DNA of 64,000 nucleotides from contig NZ_AP018449.1 in NCBI RefSeq assembly GCF_003966895.1, positions 2,435,501-2,499,500 of the forward strand, written 5' to 3'. This DNA is from Methylomusa anaerophila. GTDB taxonomy: Bacteria; Bacillota; Negativicutes; Sporomusales; Sporomusaceae. Shown one piece after another: positions 57,524-64,000 of the stretch. The translations under genes and the position numbers were made by a program. The notes under the pieces were generated by a model. The model was not told the origin of the DNA. It worked only from the letters and a program-made list of their open reading frames with translations, and made no database searches. Each line of letters starts with the position of its first letter. The stretch's first letter is position 1.

Positions 57524-58518
57524 TGAAAATAAATAAACCGGTGAAAAAAGTATTTGTAGCGCAAAGAGCTAGTTTAGGCGATACATTGTTATCAACTCCG
57601 ACGTTACGCGCGATTAAGGAGAAATATCCGGAGAGCCGGACGATTTTTCTGGCTTCTCCTTCGGCTCGAGATATACTAGAAGGTCACCCGTATGTAGATG
57701 AGCTTATTGTCTATGAAAAAGGAGACAGGGTATTTCCAATAATAAAAAAGATATGGCGCTCTGATTTCGCTTTAATATTGGATTATCACTACCGGTCCAG
57801 TTTATTTTCCTGGTTGGCAAGAATACCTGTCCGGATAGGCCGAAGCCCGCTGAATAAGTCTTTTCTTACCCATCAAGTGTTAGGTACGCCAAGTTCTGAT
57901 GTTTATGAAGCCGAAAATACGTTGGCAGTTGCCAGATATGCCGGAATTGACACTATGAACTACAAGCTGGTCATGGCGCCACTCAAAGCCTTGGAACAAG
58001 AAAAGGCAGACCGGTTACTACGGACCGCGGGTATTGATATTGAGAAAGACAAGCTTGTTGTACTAGCGCCATATTCGCTATCGGATCTAAAGGATTGGCC
58101 GGAAGAAAACTACCGGCAAGTTATCGGATTCTTAAAGAAGCATGGCTACAAGCCTGTCCTTGTCGGTGGCAAAGAACACCGGAGCAGAGCGTCTGGATTT
58201 AGAGGAGTCTATAACTTTGTTGGCGATACAAACATCAGGGAAACCGCTTATTTAATTAGTTTAGCTGAACTGGTCATTTGCGGCTGTACGTCAGTCCTGC
58301 ATTTTGCCGCAACTACAAGTACTAAGGCGGTCGCCATCTATGGCCCGACCACGCCGGTGCAGTGGGCACCCCGCCAAGGATGTACGCCGATCAGCAAATT
58401 TTTAGATTGTTCACCCTGCTATAATACCGGCAGAGAATGTGAACGCGACAAATTATGTGTCCGTTTAGTGACTGCTGAAGAAGTAATGCGCGAGGTAAGT
58501 CAGATTCTAAAGCTTTAA
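57523..58518 (+). CDS. Glycosyltransferase family 9, copy 7
   Basis: 331 residues. VFVAQRASLGDTLLSTPTLRAIKEKYPES and the donor-side CTSVLHFAATTSTKAVAIYGPTTPVQWAP show the GT9 fold, but the usual D-T-G/S-x-x-H is replaced by GCTSVLHF. The C-terminus CSPCYNTGRECERDKLC is a Cys cluster, as in copy 3. Coupled to copy 6 by a one-base overlap. Base composition shifts to lower GC from here on. Confidence 0.84.
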   Translation: MKINKPVKKVFVAQRASLGDTLLSTPTLRAIKEKYPESRTIFLASPSARDILEGHPYVDELIVYEKGDRVFPIIKKIWRSDFALILDYHYRSSLFSWLARIPVRIGRSPLNKSFLTHQVLGTPSSDVYEAENTLAVARYAGIDTMNYKLVMAPLKALEQEKADRLLRTAGIDIEKDKLVVLAPYSLSDLKDWPEENYRQVIGFLKKHGYKPVLVGGKEHRSRASGFRGVYNFVGDTNIRETAYLISLAELVICGCTSVLHFAATTSTKAVAIYGPTTPVQWAPRQGCTPISKFLDCSPCYNTGRECERDKLCVRLVTAEEVMREVSQILKL

Positions 58519-58538
58519 AATAGTTGGATGGAGAAGAC

Positions 58539-59450
58539 ATGGTTTATATTATCTTGGTAAATTATAAGTCTTGCCACGACACACTGGAATGTCTGACATC
58601 TTTATATCAACTAAACGACAGGCAATTTAAAGTCATTGTTATTGATAACGCGTCAGACGATGGAAGTGTCGAACGAATTTCCGAAGCTTTCCCCCAAGTC
58701 ACTATAATGGCCAACTTCGACAATCTTGGTTTTGCCGCAGGAAATCGCATTGGGATCGAAAAAGCTCTTCAAGAAGGCGCGGCCCATATCTGGCTATTAA
58801 ACAACGATACCGTCGTACAACCGGATAGCCTTGAACTCCTTCGTCACTACGCCAATCAGTATGAGGTCGCCTTGCTGTCCGGCAAAATATATAAATACGG
58901 TACCGACCGTGAAATTTGGTTTTGCGGGGCGGATATCAACTGGCGAAAGGGAAAACCGTTTCATATCCATATGCACGAAAAAGATAAGCAAATGTTATCA
59001 GAGCCGTATACATCCCTTTGGCTGTCCGGGTGCTGCATGTTTGCTAAGGCAAAAGTATTTTTTCAATACCCCATGGATGAGCGTTATTTCTTGTATTTTG
59101 AAGATGTGGACTATTGTATGCGGTTAAACCGGAAGGGAATACCTCTGCTTGTTGTGCCGCAAGCGGTAATATGGCATAAAAAATCGGCATCTGTATCAAA
59201 CAATGCCCACATCCAAGCGTACTACTCAGTCAGAAATAATTTATATTTCATGGAAAAGTATGCAAAAATTAAATACAAAATAAGGTATTATCCTTATTTT
59301 ATCATCCGTTCTCTTTTATTTTCGATACGTCATTTAGTGCGCGGCTTCATAAAGCGGAACTCATCGCTAGTAAGGCTGGGTAATGCATACTGGCAGGGAG
59401 TGGTAGATTATTTCATGAGGAAGCAAGGCAAATCAAGCTCAATTTCGTAG
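58539..59450 (+). CDS. Glycosyltransferase family 2 (rhamnosyltransferase-like)
   Basis: ATG at 58539 after GGATGGAGAAGAC; 303 residues. GT-A fold: VYIILVNYKSCHDTLECLTSLYQ, VIVIDNASDDGSVERI, WLLNNDTVVQPDSLELL (D-x-D-like metal site) and the acceptor-side YFLYFEDVDYCMRLNRKG. This pattern fits the WbbL/RfbN type that adds rhamnose or a similar sugar to surface glycans. The C-terminus has a basic, hydrophobic part that may touch the membrane. Confidence 0.85.
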   Translation: MVYIILVNYKSCHDTLECLTSLYQLNDRQFKVIVIDNASDDGSVERISEAFPQVTIMANFDNLGFAAGNRIGIEKALQEGAAHIWLLNNDTVVQPDSLELLRHYANQYEVALLSGKIYKYGTDREIWFCGADINWRKGKPFHIHMHEKDKQMLSEPYTSLWLSGCCMFAKAKVFFQYPMDERYFLYFEDVDYCMRLNRKGIPLLVVPQAVIWHKKSASVSNNAHIQAYYSVRNNLYFMEKYAKIKYKIRYYPYFIIRSLLFSIRHLVRGFIKRNSSLVRLGNAYWQGVVDYFMRKQGKSSSIS

Positions 59451-59494
59451 TGGTTCTCATCAGGAGAAGATCTTCTTATGCGAGGAGTTTAGCA

Positions 59495-60616
59495 ATGCGG
59501 CAAAAAATTGCAATTGTTTTCCCGGGATATGATGTCCGGGTGCACAAAGACAAAGATCCGGGTATATTATTTTCAATGTTGCAGCAGGATTTTGACGTGC
59601 ATATGATTTGCACCGGCGAGGGCCGGGCTGAGGAAAATTGTATCACGATGAGTTGGGGTGATATCTTTGAGGCCAATTGGATGGCGCAATATCCCCATGA
59701 TGTCTATATTCTTTTCCATCCGTTGAAACAACACTATGCTATTATTCAACAAGCAAAATCAGCCGGTGCCAAAACAATCATCAAAGCGGACAGTGACGGT
59801 TATCAGGCGCGTCTTACTTTAAACCCGTTTAGTCCTGCGTTCGCGGTTCAAAAAAAGTTTAGCGGCCGGCCATTTCCTTTTTTAAAGTACTGGGCTCGTA
59901 TGCTGGTGATAAATCATTGGGCTAAACGCCGGGGATTCTTCGATGTAGATTACATTATTGTTGAATCTTCTCAGGCGTATAAGTCTTTTGCAAAGGCATT
60001 GCCGTCAATTAGGGACAAATTTGTAATGATACCTAACGGAGGGTTCTTTACCAGTGATCCCCAAGATCTGCTTGACAAAAAAAACGTAATATGTTCAGTC
60101 GGCAACTGGAAGGAACAAATACAAAAGAATCCCGATCTCCTGTTCAAGGCTATACCTGTTGTTTTGAAGGAGAATCCCGATTGGTCATTTGTGATTATTG
60201 GTGCAATGGAAGAAAATATTCAATTATTATATAATAATTTAAGCAATCATATGAAAGAAAGAGTTAGATTGCTAGGTCCGGTGCCTCACTCAGAAGTACT
60301 CCGGTACATGAGGACAAGCAAGATTCTGTTGAGTACTTCCCGGTGGGAAAGTTTCGGATTAGTCGCTGTGGAAGCTCTCGGCCAGGGATGCTCGATTGTG
60401 TGCACGCCAACCGGCATGTCCATGCAGACGGCGGACGGGGTGTTGGGATTGACAACTGACAGTTGGAATCCGCAGGAAGTGGCGAACACTCTTTTTTGGG
60501 AGATCAATCTTTGGGAAAAAAGTCTGCGCAAACCGGAGGAAATTGTAGCAGTAGCCAGGAATTATTTTGATTGGTCCATCATTATCGGCAAAATAAAAAA
60601 ATTGATTCTGTGCTAA
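59495..60616 (+). CDS. Glycosyltransferase family 4
   Basis: ATG at 59495 is 8 nt after GAGGAG; 373 residues. The N-terminal half has VFPGYDVRVHKDKDPGILFSML; the donor domain has VPHSEVLRYMRTSKILLSTSRWESFGLVAVEALGQGCSIVCTP with the E-x7-E type motif of GT4. The acceptor is unknown. It ends 9 bp before the end of the converging ligase gene; no terminator was seen between them. Confidence 0.86.
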   Translation: MRQKIAIVFPGYDVRVHKDKDPGILFSMLQQDFDVHMICTGEGRAEENCITMSWGDIFEANWMAQYPHDVYILFHPLKQHYAIIQQAKSAGAKTIIKADSDGYQARLTLNPFSPAFAVQKKFSGRPFPFLKYWARMLVINHWAKRRGFFDVDYIIVESSQAYKSFAKALPSIRDKFVMIPNGGFFTSDPQDLLDKKNVICSVGNWKEQIQKNPDLLFKAIPVVLKENPDWSFVIIGAMEENIQLLYNNLSNHMKERVRLLGPVPHSEVLRYMRTSKILLSTSRWESFGLVAVEALGQGCSIVCTPTGMSMQTADGVLGLTTDSWNPQEVANTLFWEINLWEKSLRKPEEIVAVARNYFDWSIIIGKIKKLILC

Positions 60617-60625
60617 ACACTTCAC

Positions 60626-61870
60626 TTAAGTTATTATTTCTTCAAGCTGTTGATCTTTCGAAAGAATTACCCCTTCTGAAGGCGATTGACGCAAAATATT
60701 CAAATAAGCAATCATTAATCCCATAACAAAAAACATAAAACAAGTTTCATTTTTATTTAGAAAGATATAGTCGGTAAAATTATAATTAATAAACGATATC
60801 CAGGCAATAATAAAAGCCGCTATTATTTGGTCATGCCGCTTCGTTGATTGTATCCACGCATAACTAATAAGCCCGCCAAAAAGGACAATAATTGATACTA
60901 AGCCAATTATCCCGGTTTCGGCAAAGAACATAAGGAAAATATTATGCGCATAACCAAAATACAGCATTCCTTCTGAATAAAATTCGGCACTGTTTGATAC
61001 AGTTGGATAAATATTACTGCCAATACCTACCCAAGGTGACGATAAGCCCATCTTGATGGCCGTATAGGTCATCGCAAGCCTGTCTTGGCTGTCACTAACC
61101 ATTATTCTTGTCATAATATTGGGCATTAACATTGGTATTAGCATTATACAAATCACTGTAACGGCGCTAGCCGCCCAAATCAGCTTTTTATTTTTTTCAA
61201 AATAAGCGTTCAGCAACAAAAATACAGGTAAAAAGCCCCAGAGAGCTCTGAGCGCACTGCATAATATACCGATCATAAATAAAAATAATACAATTTCCCA
61301 CAATCGCTGCTTTTGTTTGTGTTCTTCCAATTGCATGAAAGCCCACACAAAGGGTAGCAGCATGATTGCCAGGAAACCAAAGTTTTTTACGTTATGATGT
61401 CCGGTAAAATAAACGATATCCCAGTAGAAGTGATGATAATAAACTCCTTCAAAGACAGTGTTAATAGCTAATATTAGTACTGGAAACATCATTATCTGTA
61501 AAACATACATTATCTGTTCTTTTTTCGTTATTGTCAAAGGTATTAGAAATAATGGCAGCGCCGGCATTAGAAATAAATCATACAGGTAATCATAACTTCG
61601 TACTACATCCCGCGAAAATAAATTAACGAACAAAATCAGACCAAAAAACTGCCCGACGATAATAACCATGGTTTTATCAATAACAGGAATTTTTCTAGTT
61701 AATAATACTACATTAATCAAGAGCAATGCACCGACAACATAAAATATGTTTACAACCTGAACCGATTGATGATTACTAACTAAAAGACCGGCGATACATA
61801 CAAGAAAAAATTGAATTTTGTCAATCTTGCCGGTAATTCCTGGTTTTATGTCGTTATTGATAGTATGCAC
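60626..61870 (-). CDS. O-antigen ligase/polymerase-like membrane protein (WaaL/Wzy family)
   Basis: 414 residues, minus strand, about ten to twelve membrane helices. The central periplasmic loop contains SSPWVGIGSNIYPTVSNSAEFYSEGMLYFGYAHNIFLMFFAETGIIG, with the R/H residues (here the YAHNIFL histidine) conserved in Wzy_C/WaaL proteins. The family joins undecaprenyl-linked glycan to lipid A core or polymerises it at the outer face of the inner membrane. A nearby WbaP-like gene (63119) supports O-antigen or capsule synthesis. Ligase versus polymerase cannot be decided. Confidence 0.82.
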   Translation of the reverse strand: MHTINNDIKPGITGKIDKIQFFLVCIAGLLVSNHQSVQVVNIFYVVGALLLINVVLLTRKIPVIDKTMVIIVGQFFGLILFVNLFSRDVVRSYDYLYDLFLMPALPLFLIPLTITKKEQIMYVLQIMMFPVLILAINTVFEGVYYHHFYWDIVYFTGHHNVKNFGFLAIMLLPFVWAFMQLEEHKQKQRLWEIVLFLFMIGILCSALRALWGFLPVFLLLNAYFEKNKKLIWAASAVTVICIMLIPMLMPNIMTRIMVSDSQDRLAMTYTAIKMGLSSPWVGIGSNIYPTVSNSAEFYSEGMLYFGYAHNIFLMFFAETGIIGLVSIIVLFGGLISYAWIQSTKRHDQIIAAFIIAWISFINYNFTDYIFLNKNETCFMFFVMGLMIAYLNILRQSPSEGVILSKDQQLEEIIT

Positions 61871-61882
61871 AAGTAACCTCCG

Positions 61883-62902
61883 CTAGCCATCAATAAATAC
61901 TTCTTTGAATTTAGTCATAACTGCCACAGGGTTGTACTCTTGAGAATAGGCATCCCAATCCTTGCCGGGATTCTTATTAAAATTATCTAATATTTTTTTT
62001 AATTGATCATAGTTGGCATAATATATTCCTTTATTTCCCAAAATGTCAATATGACTGCGTTCTTTGATAAAACTTGCATCACAGGTTATAACAGGCTTAT
62101 TGAAGATTGAAAACTCCCCACAAGCTATGCCGAAGCTCTCTCCTTGTAACCGGGCATGTAACATTGCATCACAAGTTTTAATAAATTTTGTTTTATAATA
62201 TGGATCAGCCATACCTTCCAGAAAAATTATATTATTCATTTTAGTATTAGTAAACAATAACGGACTGATAAATTTGTTCAGCCATTTTTTTTTGAGAAAA
62301 CTTTTTCTTTCTAAAAAGTTTTCGGTGTTCATAAACAAAAAGTAAATATCTTTACGTTTGGTTGCAATTGAATATACCAATCGTTTGACAAAAGGGATGT
62401 CAAATGTTTCCAAGCCTCCGTAGCGACCGAATACAGTGGCGTTTTCCGGGATATTCAATTCTTTGCGCAAATCACCTTCCGCATTCGGCAAATGGACAAT
62501 ATGCGGCACATACGGTACTTTGCCGCCGCTCATTTCTTGGCTTAGCCACTCAGATACGTAAGCATACACATTACCGTGGGGATCATAGTACTTAAATACG
62601 GTATGGACGCAGTTTTTTATTCCTTTTAACAATATGCCGTCGTTTTCTCCGGCCTTAATTGCATAAAAAACGTCTACTCTTTCATCCTCAGCCAATTTCT
62701 GCAACTGTTCCAATGTGTCGTAATAAAACACCCGGAATCGATTGTGAAATTTTTCTACCGCCATCGGGTGATGTATTTTCCCGCGTTTAACAGCAATGAG
62801 CGAGTCATTGTTCAGTATCTCCTCATTGTAATGGGCATAATCAAATAAAGCAACCTCCGTACCTCGTAATGATAATTGATTGGAATGGAATAAGATTTTC
62901 AT
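61883..62902 (-). CDS. Glycosyltransferase, GT-B fold
   Basis: 339 residues, minus strand, 12 bp upstream of the ligase-like gene and likely on its transcript. ILFHSNQLSLRGTEVALFDYAHYNEEIL at the N-terminus and GYGG-type FGRYGGLETFDIPFVKRL in the middle, with DAMLHARLQGESFGIACGEFSIFNKPVITCDA as a degenerate GT4 donor site. The genes on this strand have lower GC than the lpx cluster. Substrate unknown. Confidence 0.75.
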   Translation of the reverse strand: MKILFHSNQLSLRGTEVALFDYAHYNEEILNNDSLIAVKRGKIHHPMAVEKFHNRFRVFYYDTLEQLQKLAEDERVDVFYAIKAGENDGILLKGIKNCVHTVFKYYDPHGNVYAYVSEWLSQEMSGGKVPYVPHIVHLPNAEGDLRKELNIPENATVFGRYGGLETFDIPFVKRLVYSIATKRKDIYFLFMNTENFLERKSFLKKKWLNKFISPLLFTNTKMNNIIFLEGMADPYYKTKFIKTCDAMLHARLQGESFGIACGEFSIFNKPVITCDASFIKERSHIDILGNKGIYYANYDQLKKILDNFNKNPGKDWDAYSQEYNPVAVMTKFKEVFIDG

Positions 62903-62909
62903 CGAGACA

Positions 62910-62928
62910 GACTCCTAACTCCTAACTT
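62910..62928. repeat. GACTCCTAACTCCTAACT repeat
   Basis: Inverted, slightly diverged copy of the GTCAGGAGTCAGGAGTC word seen at the ends of lpxK and the hldC-like gene; here just upstream of the glycosyltransferase start. Confidence 0.45.
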
Positions 62929-63118
62929 TTTATAAAATTATACGTCCTTTTCAGTATTTAAACAAGAATGGGGTATATCTTTACGGTAATTCTCTGCTAT
63001 GGAAAAGAATAGATTTGAATTGAAACATTTACCTTGAAGATAAAGAACGGTTTTTGCAGGATTTTATGCATTTATGGCAAATTTAAAGCTATAGGCTATG
63101 CCAGGAGTTGATATAGAA

Positions 63119-64000
63119 ATGTTTGAAGCAAAACCGCAGACTCTTTCCTTAGATTCTGGAATATTTGGATCAGCGAAACTGACCGACAAACTTAGACGTT
63201 TGTTAGTTCCCACCATTTTTGTATGTACCGATTATGCAGCTGTTATATTGGCAATTTGGACTGCCTACATGCTGCGGGTTAACTTACTGCCTGGATTTTT
63301 GCCGCTGTTGCCGTTCACGGATATTCCCAACCTGTACACATATGTGGCCATTCCACTGACCGTACTGTTTTTTATGCATTTTGACAATATGTATACCCGG
63401 CGTCTTCCACTGTGGCAGCAGACAGAAAAGATATTTAAAATTACGGTTTATTCCTTTGTTTTCATTCTTATGATTATGTACATGACCGAGATTGTGAAGC
63501 ATCTGTCGCGTCCTTTTATGATTATGCTGGGTGTATTTACTTTTGGTTACCTGGCTTGCTGCCGCTATTTAGTCAAAAAGGCGCTAATCTCTCTTGATCT
63601 CTGGCAGATACCGGTCGTTCTCGTCGGGGCCGGTAAGACGGCGGAGCTTTTGATGCAGGCTTTTTGCCGGGACAGCGGTCTGGGATATAAGGTTGTCGGC
63701 CTGATTGAAGATAATCGGGAAAATATCGGTCCGGCATTTCACGGCATTCCGGTCATCGGTTCATTTGCCGATGCTGAAGAGGCTGTCAAGCAGGTTCCCG
63801 TTAAGAATGTGCTTATTGCTGCGCCGGGTCTTAGACGGGAGGGACTTGTAGATATCGTCTACCGTCTCCAGCCCTATGTGCGTAATATAACCTTTGTTCC
63901 CGACCTTTTTGGTATTCCGGTGGGGTCAATGGAACTGGATACGCTGCTCAATGAAAAAATTGTCTTGCTTAACGTGCGCAATAATCTGGCCCAATCGTAC
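63119..64000 (+). CDS. Undecaprenyl-phosphate sugar phosphotransferase, WbaP-like, N-terminal part (cut by window end)
   Basis: 294 codons from ATG 63119 (11 nt after AGGAG) run to the edge without a stop. Four membrane helices lie in the first 150 residues, including VCTDYAAVILAIWTAYMLR and VAIPLTVLFFMHFDNMY. A Rossmann-like domain follows (about 165-270, PVVLVGAGKTAELLMQAF, VVGLIEDN). This is the N-terminal layout of WbaP/WcaJ proteins; the catalytic sugar-transferase domain would lie beyond the window. It would start a glycan on undecaprenyl phosphate. The 215-bp gap before it holds only a short repeat and AT-rich DNA. Confidence 0.88.
   Translation, partial: MFEAKPQTLSLDSGIFGSAKLTDKLRRLLVPTIFVCTDYAAVILAIWTAYMLRVNLLPGFLPLLPFTDIPNLYTYVAIPLTVLFFMHFDNMYTRRLPLWQQTEKIFKITVYSFVFILMIMYMTEIVKHLSRPFMIMLGVFTFGYLACCRYLVKKALISLDLWQIPVVLVGAGKTAELLMQAFCRDSGLGYKVVGLIEDNRENIGPAFHGIPVIGSFADAEEAVKQVPVKNVLIAAPGLRREGLVDIVYRLQPYVRNITFVPDLFGIPVGSMELDTLLNEKIVLLNVRNNLAQSY

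Overview
The window comes from a diderm member of the Firmicutes, class Negativicutes, most like the Sporomusaceae (Sporomusa/Pelosinus-type). Three things point there. A nearly complete lipid A/Kdo/Lpt outer-membrane gene cluster follows OmpH-type periplasmic proteins. Four SLH-domain porins of the OmpM/Mep45 type sit in a row. The genes have strong Firmicutes-style AGGAGG ribosome binding sites. Assignment is by recognition of families, not by a database search. No rRNA, tRNA or CRISPR array was seen.

Layout. 1-3027: three OmpH-like proteins (the first cut by the window edge) and lpxD. 3052-5195: fcl and gmd on the minus strand (GDP-fucose synthesis). 5402-6912: a YjbH-like outer-membrane protein and an LpxL/HtrB-type acyltransferase. 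7383-10759: a large unusual membrane protein with an EAA-like cytoplasmic loop, paired with an ABC ATPase. 10955-24985: lpxC, fabZ, lpxA, lpxI, lpxB, msbA, waaA, lpxK, kdsB, kdsA, kdsD, kdsC and a second acyltransferase, i.e. Kdo2-lipid A assembly. 24990-28383: lptC, lptA, lptB and one LptF/G-type permease (LPS export). 28639-29874: a DUF3084 protein. 30279-37290: four SLH porins with long, related 5' leaders and one YqgF/RuvC-fold gene among them. 37595-38268: an AbrB/PIN toxin-antitoxin pair. 38263-60616: LPS core genes, comprising an lptD-like gene, the ADP-heptose pathway (gmhA, two heptose-7-phosphate kinases, gmhB, hldC-like, hldD), seven GT9 heptosyltransferase-like genes and several GT2/GT4 enzymes, interrupted by a MazEF module, heptad-repeat coiled-coil genes and a GxxExxY gene. 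60626-62902: an O-antigen ligase-like protein and a glycosyltransferase on the minus strand. 63119-64000: the start of a WbaP-like sugar-phosphate transferase.

Together the genes make Kdo2-lipid A (Lpx, Kds, WaaA), add heptose and other core sugars (Gmh/Hld plus GT9/GT2/GT4), flip it (MsbA), export it (LptABCF plus LptD) and link the outer membrane to the wall (SLH porins).

The intergenic DNA is rich in repeats. The most striking is a 120 or about 190 bp imperfect palindrome (ERIC/MITE-like) present in nine full copies plus one half copy. Its terminal arms show paired, compensating changes in two copies, and it supplies the stop codon and last residues of three genes. A second family (CACAGAG / CTCTGTG repeats) flanks a PD-(D/E)XK-like GxxExxY gene. 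The porin leaders share a hairpin, an invariant 22-nt motif that can also encode a start codon followed by Asp-Thr-Gln, and a constant length near 280 nt. These, with the EAA-loop protein, are the best candidates for undescribed biology here.
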